NCBI GenBank assembly: GCA_040902585.1
Contig: JBBDXA010000256.1
Coordinates: forward strand, 1 to 11,190
Direction: 5' to 3'
From: JBBDXA01 sp040902585
GTDB taxonomy: Bacteria; Planctomycetota; Phycisphaerae; Phycisphaerales; Phycisphaeraceae
DNA: 11,190 nucleotides
The first letter of the stretch is position 1. Each line of letters opens with the position of its first letter. The translations under genes and the position numbers were made by a program. The notes beneath the pieces are model-generated. The model ran no database searches. It saw only the letters and a list, made by a program, of their open reading frames with translations, and had not been told where the DNA came from. Positions 6,104-11,190 of the stretch are shown one piece after another.

Positions 6104-6235
6104 TCCCCTCCCCTTTCAGAAGGGGTTGGGAGAGGATCGAGCAAACGGACTTTCACTCACGCGTTTGCACACATCGAGCGACCCGTCCAGTTCGCGGGCC
6201 GACCCTCCCCTAACCCCTCCCTAAGAGGGAGGGGA
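6104..6235. repeat. Composite inverted repeat between purM and the hypothetical gene
   Basis: Arms at about 6104-6136 and 6203-6235 are imperfectly complementary C- and G-tract sequences. Each also folds on itself: CCCCTT...AAGGGG on the left, and a perfect 9-bp stem CCCCTCCCT-AAG-AGGGAGGGG (6215-6235) on the right. The 66-bp interior shows no gene. The right arm ends 7 bp after the hypothetical gene's stop. It resembles an intergenic dispersed repeat. Confidence 0.8.
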
Positions 6236-6242
6236 ATCAGAA

Positions 6243-6899
6243 TCACACGCCGCGGACGCCGAAGACCGCGACGGCACACCAGCCGTTGCCGATGCGGTTG
6301 GAAATGGCAAAGCCCCGCGCCGCCGGGGAGGCGACCGGATAGCCGCGCTTCAGACAGCGATCGTGCCAGGCGAGCAGATCGTGCTCCGCCACTTCCTGCG
6401 ACTCGGTGAAAAGCAGGAGCAGGAGCCCGCTGTGAAAGATGAACGGGTCGGCCCAGAGTTTTTTCACATCATCCGCCACGGGCGAGAGCAGCTCGCGCGA
6501 GTAACCTTTGAAAGGCCCTTCCGAGGTGTACTGCGAGACGGTCTTGATTTCGAGCCAGTACGCCTCTTCCGGTTCGACGGCTTCAAGCGTGTCGAAGAGC
6601 GTTCCGCGCAGGCGTGGATCGCGCAGGCCGATGCCTGCCTTGCCCGGCGGCTCCGCGGTAATCACCACATCGCAACGCAGGCCTTCGCTCTGCTTGGGAT
6701 TCTCCCACGCACTGGGGTATCGCTGCTCGGGAAAGACGCCGTAGCCCGCGTCGCGGAGGGATTGGTGTACGAGCGGATGCAGCCCCAGTTCATCGAGACT
6801 GTCGAAGCCGTAGACCGCCTGCTCCACGTCGTCCTGGGCGGCGCGGTTTCTGAACCCCTCGTAGACAGCGTCAGCAATCGAAGCAGGTGACCACAGCAT
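6243..6899 (-). CDS. Hypothetical protein with a possible PD-(D/E)XK nuclease-like core
   Basis: I do not recognise this 218-residue protein as a named family. Positions 46-62 (QSLRDAGYGVFPEQRYP) resemble the start of a nuclease fold. RCDVVIT (D77) followed by YWLEIKTV (E117, K119) has the D...ExK spacing of PD-(D/E)XK phosphodiesterases, although the ~40-residue gap is longer than in compact members. The C-terminal half has a hydrophobic strand GLLLLLFTES and a helix EHDLLAWHDRCLKRG. No signal peptide or transmembrane helix is evident from ATG 6899. The longer frame up to 6956 adds a hydrophobic stretch, but that is translated repeat and I excluded it. Neighbours give no functional clue. Nuclease activity is inference only. 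Confidence 0.68.
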   Translation of the reverse strand: MLWSPASIADAVYEGFRNRAAQDDVEQAVYGFDSLDELGLHPLVHQSLRDAGYGVFPEQRYPSAWENPKQSEGLRCDVVITAEPPGKAGIGLRDPRLRGTLFDTLEAVEPEEAYWLEIKTVSQYTSEGPFKGYSRELLSPVADDVKKLWADPFIFHSGLLLLLFTESQEVAEHDLLAWHDRCLKRGYPVASPAARGFAISNRIGNGWCAVAVFGVRGV

Positions 6900-6952
6900 G
6901 GGCAAAAACAGCAAAAAAACATTCGGAAAAGCAGAAAAGCAGAAAATTGCGA

Positions 6953-7318
6953 TCAATCAGTACGTTTTCTGGTTCGCACAATGATTGCTTTGACGATCGC
7001 AAGCAATTCGAGCGTTTCGGCGAGCAGCGGTGCAAGTCGCTCGTCGGGGATCCACCTCACCTTTGATATCAGGAGCAACCAGTAACGCGTTTCGTTCAGC
7101 TCCTTTGCCGTGATTCCTATGCACTTGAGGAATTCCCGCTTACTGATCCCTTCACTCGCTTCGAACGCATTTGCGCCTGCCGAGGTGCCGCTCCCAATGA
7201 GCTGATCGACGACGCGACGCGAACGGTTCTTCTGTTCAAGTTGATCAGCAACGGACAAGACGCGGCTGCCGTAATCGACAAACCTCAACAACGTCGCCTC
7301 TTGAAGACGGCCCGTCAT
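6953..7318 (-). CDS. Four-helix-bundle protein, S23 / 23S rRNA intervening-sequence family
   Basis: The 121-residue protein matches the S23 (TIGR02436-like) family: an early helix, then IGSGTSAGANAFEASEGISK (41-60), FLKCIGITAKELNETRYWLLL (73-93), and a last helix ending in a basic tail (RTRKRTD). These small proteins form oligomeric four-helix bundles. Some are encoded in intervening sequences of 23S rRNA genes, and the DGR accessory protein Avd shares the fold; the biochemical role of stand-alone copies is unknown. Start ATG 7318 is supported by a perfect GGAGG 5 nt upstream; upstream codons to 7408 are translated repeat. The gene lies inside inverted repeats and has a classical ribosome site, unlike most neighbours, which suggests recent acquisition. 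No reverse transcriptase or rRNA is in the window. Confidence 0.88.
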   Translation of the reverse strand: MTGRLQEATLLRFVDYGSRVLSVADQLEQKNRSRRVVDQLIGSGTSAGANAFEASEGISKREFLKCIGITAKELNETRYWLLLISKVRWIPDERLAPLLAETLELLAIVKAIIVRTRKRTD

Positions 7319-7323
7319 AAAAG

Positions 7324-7328
7324 CCTCC
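7324..7328 (-). promoter_or_regulatory. Strong Shine-Dalgarno site of the S23 gene
   Basis: On the minus strand GGAGG is followed by CTTTT and the ATG at 7318. It fixes the start and is the best ribosome site in the window. Most neighbouring genes lack one. Confidence 0.8.
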
Positions 7329-7377
7329 GAATTCAATGATGTTTTGCTTTTCTGCTTTTCTGCTTTCCTGCTTTTTG

Positions 7378-8430
7378 CTATGCATTCCAGACGGTGAGAC
7401 CTTCCCACTTGTGGCTCGTGATCGAAGCCACCACGCGCTCGGCGGCTTCGACCGCCGCGACACCTGCCTGGCCGTCCACCACAGGCTTGCCGCCCTTGGT
7501 GACACAGTCGAGAAATGCCGCCAGTTCACCGGTCAGCGGATCGCTGTGTCCTTCGGGGCCGTCCATCTTCAGTTCGTCGATGTAAAGCAGATTGGAATAA
7601 TCCAGGTCCGTGAGATCGATTCCCTGGCGGATCTGTTCGCGGATTTCGTTGAGAGCCAGGTCGTTGTCGCTCTTGCGGATGATCAGGCCGGTGCGCTTTT
7701 GATAATCGAGATTGATGTACGCGTTCTCGTTGAAGAGGCGCAACCGGCGTTCGGTTTTCAGGGCGAGTCGGCTGGCGGTGAGGTTGGCGACGCAGCCGTT
7801 GGCGAAGGCCAGCCGGGCGTTGGCGACGTCTTCGTGTTCGCCCAGCACAGCCACACCCGCCGCATCGACGCGATCCAGCTTGGAATTCGCCAGGGAAAGG
7901 ACAATGTCCAGGTCATGAATCATCATGTCCATGACCACGCCGATATCCAGCGAGCGAAACGTCATCGGGCTGACTCGATGCACTTCAACGAACCGCGGCA
8001 CGATGTTCAGCGCCGTGACCGCGCGAACGACTGGATTAAACCGCTCGGTGTGGCCGACCTGGAGCACCGCGCCGTGCGCCTCGGCCAGTTTCACGATCGC
8101 CCGGCCTTCTTCCGACGACGCGGCCAGCGGCTTCTCGACCAGGCAGGCGATGCCACGCTTCAAAAGCGGCTCGGCTGCGCTGCGATGGAAGACCGTGGGC
8201 ACCGCGATGGTCACGGCTTTGATGTGCGGGAACTTCTCGATCAGCTCGGCTGGATCACTCACCGCCGCGCAGCCGTATTGGGCCGCGACCGATTCGGCGC
8301 GTTCCTCATTGGAATCGGCAACCGCCACCAACTGCGCGTTGGGAAGGTTGTTGTAGACCTTGGCGTGATGTCGGCCCATGCGCCCGACGCCGACTACGGC
8401 AACGGGGACTCGCTCGTCACTGACTTGCAT
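7378..8430 (-). CDS. Gfo/Idh/MocA-family NAD(P)-dependent oxidoreductase, possibly UDP-GlcNAc 3-dehydrogenase-like
   Basis: The 350-residue protein has an N-terminal Rossmann domain (VAVVGVGRMGRHHAKVY, 9-26), the family's EKPLA (99-103) with catalytic-region K100, and a C-terminal alpha/beta dimerisation and substrate domain. Further motifs are QVGHTERFNPVV (124-135) and MDMMIHDLDIVLSL (167-180) with the conserved D168 and H172. The last two are characteristic, to my memory, of oxidoreductases found beside lpxA in lipid A genes (GnnA-type). No lpx gene or gnnB transaminase is in view, so the substrate remains open. I chose ATG 8430; GTG 8436 is also in frame but falls directly after the -10-like TACCAT. 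Divergent from pdxA. Its TAG overlaps the edge of the S23 cassette repeat. Confidence 0.9.
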   Translation of the reverse strand: MQVSDERVPVAVVGVGRMGRHHAKVYNNLPNAQLVAVADSNEERAESVAAQYGCAAVSDPAELIEKFPHIKAVTIAVPTVFHRSAAEPLLKRGIACLVEKPLAASSEEGRAIVKLAEAHGAVLQVGHTERFNPVVRAVTALNIVPRFVEVHRVSPMTFRSLDIGVVMDMMIHDLDIVLSLANSKLDRVDAAGVAVLGEHEDVANARLAFANGCVANLTASRLALKTERRLRLFNENAYINLDYQKRTGLIIRKSDNDLALNEIREQIRQGIDLTDLDYSNLLYIDELKMDGPEGHSDPLTGELAAFLDCVTKGGKPVVDGQAGVAAVEAAERVVASITSHKWEGLTVWNA

Positions 8431-8436
8431 CCTCAC

Positions 8437-8442
8437 ATGGTA
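8437..8442 (-). promoter_or_regulatory. Candidate -10 box of the oxidoreductase gene, leaderless arrangement
   Basis: On the minus strand the order is TACCAT, GTGAGG, ATG: the hexamer ends 6 bp before the start codon, the same spacing as at ispH and pdxA. No -35 element is visible. GAGG directly touching the ATG is too close to act as a ribosome site. Confidence 0.45.
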
Positions 8443-8525
8443 GCGATTCCGATTGAACCTGCCCGGCCGCCCAGGCGCGTCCGAAGCTCCGCCCGCCCCG
8501 ACTCCCCAACCATCGCGCTGGTCGC

Positions 8526-8531
8526 TAACAT
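8526..8531 (+). promoter_or_regulatory. Candidate -10 box of pdxA, leaderless arrangement
   Basis: The order is TAACAT, TCGATC, ATG, with 6 bp between hexamer and start codon. There is no ribosome site and no recognisable -35. Together with the oxidoreductase promoter it makes the 107-bp divergent region. Confidence 0.45.
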
Positions 8532-8537
8532 TCGATC

Positions 8538-9626
8538 ATGGTCAGCAGCATCGGTCCCCTGAATCCGACTCCCGACGAAAGGGGCGCTCCCGGCGAACCC
8601 GGCGAACCCGCCGTGCCTGCGCATCGACCCGTGATCGGCATCACGATGGGTGAGCCCGCGGGCATCGGGCCGGAGGTCGTGATCAAGGCACTGGCGGACC
8701 CGGAGATTCGCAGGCTCGCGCGGTTCGTCGTGTTCGGCATGAATGAGTTGATCAGCTACGCAGCCGACCTCGCGGAGATCGAACCGTTCTGGTATCGCCT
8801 GCCGCACGACAGCGCCCGCGCGACTTACGATCTGGTTCACGATGTGGTCGTGCTCGATTACGACGAATACTCGATGCTCGGCCAGTCGGTGCATAAACCC
8901 ACGAAACAGGGCGGGCAGGCCTCGCTGCGGTTTCTCGATGACGCCATCAACGCGGCGATGAAGCCGCCCGGCAGCGATGGCCGGATCGATGCCATCGTCA
9001 CCGCGCCGATCTGCAAGGAATCCTGGACTCTCGCCGGTTGCCGCTGCCCGGGGCACACCGAGTTTCTTCAGAGCCGCACCAAGGCCAAGCGGGCGGTGAT
9101 GATGTTTCATTCGCCGCACCTGAACGTCGCGCTGGCGACGGTACACGTGCCGTTGATGGAGATCAGGCATGTGATGACCATCGGCACCGTGTTCGATCCG
9201 ATCGATCTGGGCAACGAAGCCATGCAGCGACTGGGCGTGAAGAAGCCGCGCATCGCAGTCTGCGGCCTGAACCCGCACGCCTCCGAGAACGGCCAGTTCG
9301 GCGACGAAGAACAGCGCGTCATCACCCCCGCCATCGAGATGGCCCAGCACGCAGGCATCGATGCCCAGGGCCCTTTTCCCGGCGACACCATCTTCATCGA
9401 TGCGCTCGCGGGAAAATGGGACATGGTCGTGGCGATGTATCATGACCAGGGCCTGATCCCGGTGAAGCTGACGGCCTTCGATCAGGCGGTGAATCTGACA
9501 CTGGGGCTGCCCATCATTCGCACCAGCGTCGATCACGGCACGGCCTTCAACATCGTCGGCAAAAACAAAGCCAACGAAGGCAGTATGAAGGCGGCGATCC
9601 GGCTGGCGGCGAAGTTCTGTCCGTAA
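8538..9626 (+). CDS. pdxA: 4-hydroxythreonine-4-phosphate dehydrogenase PdxA
   Basis: PdxA oxidises 4-phosphohydroxy-L-threonine with NAD in the DXP-dependent route to pyridoxal 5'-phosphate. Motifs are ITMGEPAGIGPEVVIKAL (35-52), PGHTEFL with metal ligand H173, H211 (EIRHVM), GLNPHASENG (243-252), YHDQGLIPVK with H302, and RTSVDHGTAFNIVG (328-341). These match the family in order, and the three metal histidines are present. Two small departures: the usual NPHAGE reads NPHASE, and the usual AFDIAG reads AFNIVG (N338). A ~30-residue N-terminal extension contains PGEPGEP; it is retained because of the promoter-like sequence before ATG 8538. Followed by mqnC 141 bp downstream on the same strand. 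Confidence 0.95.
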   Translation: MVSSIGPLNPTPDERGAPGEPGEPAVPAHRPVIGITMGEPAGIGPEVVIKALADPEIRRLARFVVFGMNELISYAADLAEIEPFWYRLPHDSARATYDLVHDVVVLDYDEYSMLGQSVHKPTKQGGQASLRFLDDAINAAMKPPGSDGRIDAIVTAPICKESWTLAGCRCPGHTEFLQSRTKAKRAVMMFHSPHLNVALATVHVPLMEIRHVMTIGTVFDPIDLGNEAMQRLGVKKPRIAVCGLNPHASENGQFGDEEQRVITPAIEMAQHAGIDAQGPFPGDTIFIDALAGKWDMVVAMYHDQGLIPVKLTAFDQAVNLTLGLPIIRTSVDHGTAFNIVGKNKANEGSMKAAIRLAAKFCP

Positions 9627-9645
9627 ACGCGAGGTGGACGGAGCA

Positions 9646-9675
9646 GCAAATCTTGCGGGCAGGATCGTGATTTGC
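9646..9675. terminator. Weak stem-loop after pdxA
   Basis: GCAAATC (9646-9652) and GATTTGC (9669-9675) can pair over 7 bp around a 16-nt loop. The stem is AT-rich and lacks a following T-tract, so a terminator role is doubtful. Confidence 0.2.
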
Positions 9676-9725
9676 CGCGACATTCTGACGCACTCGCGTA
9701 GGAAAACCCCGACAGCCTGACCGGC

Positions 9726-9731
9726 TATCAT
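9726..9731 (+). promoter_or_regulatory. Possible -10 box of mqnC
   Basis: TATCAT lies about 36 bp before the TTG start, predicting a leader of about 30 nt that holds GGAA (9757-9760), 7 nt before the start. No convincing -35 was found. Confidence 0.35.
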
Positions 9732-9771
9732 GAATTATCGCCATTCGCACGCACTTGGAACACGCTTTTGA
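9730..9771 (+). other. Possible 13-codon leader ORF overlapping the mqnC start
   Basis: ATG at 9730 opens a frame encoding MNYRHSHALGTRF whose TGA (9769-9771) overlaps the TTG start of mqnC by two bases. That arrangement would allow translational coupling. There is no ribosome site before it, and the ATG overlaps the possible -10 box, so both cannot be true. It may be chance. Confidence 0.2.
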
Positions 9772-11189
9772 CTCAGGAAAAAGCACATTCAGCGATCGAC
9801 ATCGACGCGATCATCGAAGGTCGCGCCCGGCTGTCTGTGGCCGAGGCACGGACTCTGTTTGACTCTGCGTCAATGCATGACCTGGGTCGCTGGTCCACGG
9901 CGATGGCCAATCGCGTCCTGCGCGAAGGCCGGCAGCGCGGCCCTGCATCGCCATCCACGATCCGCCATCCGCAATCCGCAATCTCGCTCGATCGGATTCG
10001 CACCTACATCATCGATCGCAACATCAACTATACAAACGTCTGCACCGCCAACTGCACGTTCTGTGCCTTCAAACGCGACCTGGGCGAGGCTGACAGCTAC
10101 ACACTGACCACCGAACAGCTTCAGCAAAAAGTGCGTGAACTCGTGGCCATCGGCGGGACGCAGGTGCTGCTTCAGGGCGGCATGCATCCGGACCTGCCGA
10201 TTGAATGGTACGAAGACATGTTGCGCGGTCTGAAGGCTGAATTCCCGCAGGTCCACATCCACGGCTTCTCACCGCCGGAGGTCGTGGAATTCGTCGCCCT
10301 CTTCAAGCTCGACAACTTCCCGGTCACCGAGCCGGGCAAGAGCCACACGATGCCTGCTGATGTCTGGAGCGCGAAGCTCGAAGCGATTCTGCGCAGACTC
10401 ATGGCGGCAGGACTCGATTCCATTCCCGGCGGCGGCGGCGAGATTTTCGCCGAGCCTGTTCGCCGCAAGATCGGCCTGGGCAAGGCGACATCTAATCAAT
10501 GGTTAGACGTCATGGCCATGGCCCACCGTCTGGGCATGTACACCAGCGCGACCATGATGTTCGGCCACATCGAAGGTGTCGCGGATCGCATCGATCACAT
10601 GGCCCGCATTCGCGATCGGCAGGACCGCGCGATTGCCGAGGGTTGGCCCGGACGGTACGTGGCGTTCATCAGTTGGCCGTTCCAGCGCGAGAACACGCCG
10701 CTGGGCCGCGTGCCGGACTGGGATCTGGAGTCGGGTGAAGTGTTCCCGGGCGATGTCGTCGCGGACTCGGGCGATCCTGCGAATCCGGGGGCGCATCCCT
10801 TGTTCGCCAAGCGCGTGCGCATGAGCGGTGCGACGGACTACCTGCGCACGCAGGCGATCTCGCGCCTCTTCCTCGACAACATCCACTCCATCGGCAGCTC
10901 GTGGGTCACCATGGGCCCGAAGATCGGTCAGCTCGGCCTGTACTTCGGCGCGACCGACATGGGCAGCGTGATGATGGAAGAAAACGTCGTCAGCGCGGCA
11001 GGCACGACCTACTGCCTTAACGAATCGGTGCTCTGCAAACTCATCCGCGACAGCGGCTACACCCCCGCCCAGCGCGACAACCGCTACAACCTGCTGCGCG
11101 TGCATGACGGTCCTGATTCACCCGATCTCTCCGTCTCCGACTGGTCCCAGCACCGCGCGAAGAAGCTGCACGTCGAGCAACCCGCGTAA
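9768..11189 (+). CDS. mqnC: Cyclic dehypoxanthine futalosine synthase MqnC, radical SAM enzyme
   Basis: MqnC cyclises dehypoxanthine futalosine by radical SAM chemistry in the futalosine route to menaquinone. The cluster motif CTANCTFC (C92, C96, C99) follows DRNINYTNV. Other family segments are GGTQVLLQGG (134-143), AGLDSIPGGGGEIF, ATMMFGHIE, FISWPFQRENT, and SSWVTMGPKIGQLGLYFGA followed by MEENVVSAAG. These fit MqnC better than its relatives MqnE or CofH. The start is TTG 9768; no ATG occurs in frame before residue 36. At 473 residues it is long for the family because of a repeat-derived insertion (about residues 57-73) before the radical SAM core and an extra acidic stretch (roughly 315-350) after ENTPLGR. 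The stop TAA ends one base before the window edge. Confidence 0.93.
   Translation: MTQEKAHSAIDIDAIIEGRARLSVAEARTLFDSASMHDLGRWSTAMANRVLREGRQRGPASPSTIRHPQSAISLDRIRTYIIDRNINYTNVCTANCTFCAFKRDLGEADSYTLTTEQLQQKVRELVAIGGTQVLLQGGMHPDLPIEWYEDMLRGLKAEFPQVHIHGFSPPEVVEFVALFKLDNFPVTEPGKSHTMPADVWSAKLEAILRRLMAAGLDSIPGGGGEIFAEPVRRKIGLGKATSNQWLDVMAMAHRLGMYTSATMMFGHIEGVADRIDHMARIRDRQDRAIAEGWPGRYVAFISWPFQRENTPLGRVPDWDLESGEVFPGDVVADSGDPANPGAHPLFAKRVRMSGATDYLRTQAISRLFLDNIHSIGSSWVTMGPKIGQLGLYFGATDMGSVMMEENVVSAAGTTYCLNESVLCKLIRDSGYTPAQRDNRYNLLRVHDGPDSPDLSVSDWSQHRAKKLHVEQPA
9953..9983. repeat. Degenerate 7-bp tandem repeat inside mqnC
   Basis: Units are ATCCACG, ATCCGCC, ATCCGCA and ATCCGCA, followed by ATC. The last copies match the AATCCGC-type unit in the helicase gene. 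They are read as STIRHPQSAIS (63-73), the same peptide pattern as IRNPQSAI in the helicase, and lie between the N-terminal helix and the radical SAM core. Confidence 0.85.
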
Positions 11190-11190
11190 T

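Larger units (their letters stand above)
6903..7378. mobile_element. Candidate S23 cassette bounded by inverted AGCAGAAA-type repeats
   Basis: The left arm (best part 6925-6946) and the right arm (best part 7348-7368, reverse-complemented) are GGAAAGCAGAAAA-type tandem sequences that match over 21 bp except for one extra A. More degenerate copies extend them to about 6903 and 7378. They enclose only the four-helix-bundle gene. The right arm abuts the stop codon of the oxidoreductase, and the left arm reaches the start of the hypothetical gene. No transposase is present and no target-site duplication was identified, so mobility is inferred. Confidence 0.5.

Noticed and set aside
6025..6156. 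Longer purM start at 6156
   Set aside because: The extra codons run through the palindromic repeat and the CATCTCG hairpin and have no PurM similarity.
6900..6956. Hydrophobic N-terminal extension of the hypothetical gene, looking like a signal peptide
   Set aside because: The segment is the AGCAGAAA-type repeat read on its T-rich strand, so its Phe/Leu richness is a by-product.
6903..7378. Diversity-generating retroelement, suggested by the Avd-like fold
   Set aside because: No reverse transcriptase, template repeat or variable repeat is in the window; S23 proteins are common outside DGRs.
7319..7408. Longer start of the S23 gene at 7408
   Set aside because: The added lysine-rich peptide is translated repeat, and GGAGG places the real start at 7318.
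8433..9731. A 432-codon minus-strand frame
   Set aside because: It is antisense to pdxA, which carries all its family motifs, and it also crosses the divergent promoter region.
1..11190. tRNA, rRNA or riboswitch genes
   Set aside because: No cloverleaf, rRNA core segment or recognisable riboswitch was found in the intergenic spaces, all of which are shorter than 300 bp.

Overview
The window is GC-rich bacterial chromosome of housekeeping type. Gene content (IspH of the MEP pathway, the futalosine menaquinone enzyme MqnC, PdxA, PurM, a UvrD-family helicase, a MazEF-like toxin-antitoxin pair, a four-helix-bundle S23 protein) and the unusual number of palindromic dispersed repeats, some read through inside genes, fit a Planctomycetota genome, perhaps Phycisphaerae. 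This placement is inference from style; the window has no rRNA or other marker that settles it.

Layout. Positions 1-4171 are all minus strand: a UvrD/PcrA helicase whose C-terminus runs off the left edge, a small two-helix membrane protein, a YeeZ-like NAD(P)-dependent epimerase and ispH. A divergent promoter region follows, then a plus-strand mazE-mazF pair that converges on minus-strand purM with a gap of 3 bp. Next on the minus strand are a hypothetical protein with a possible PD-(D/E)XK nuclease core, an S23 four-helix-bundle gene inside an inverted-repeat cassette, and a Gfo/Idh/MocA oxidoreductase. A second divergent region leads to plus-strand pdxA and mqnC, which reaches the right edge.

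The genes do not form one pathway. They are mostly single transcription units for isoprenoid, purine, pyridoxal phosphate and menaquinone synthesis and for DNA repair. No complete new multi-gene system is evident.

The unusual content is structural. (1) A 7-bp tandem repeat that is open in all six frames lies in frame in both uvrD and mqnC. (2) A palindromic insertion separates helicase motifs II and III in uvrD. (3) Large, unrelated palindromic elements sit directly downstream of three minus-strand stop codons, and a repeat arm abuts a fourth. (4) The S23 gene is bounded by inverted copies of an AGCAGAAA-type repeat and has a perfect Shine-Dalgarno sequence, unlike most of its neighbours. (5) At least four genes have a -10-like hexamer only 5-8 bp before the start codon, which suggests leaderless mRNAs.
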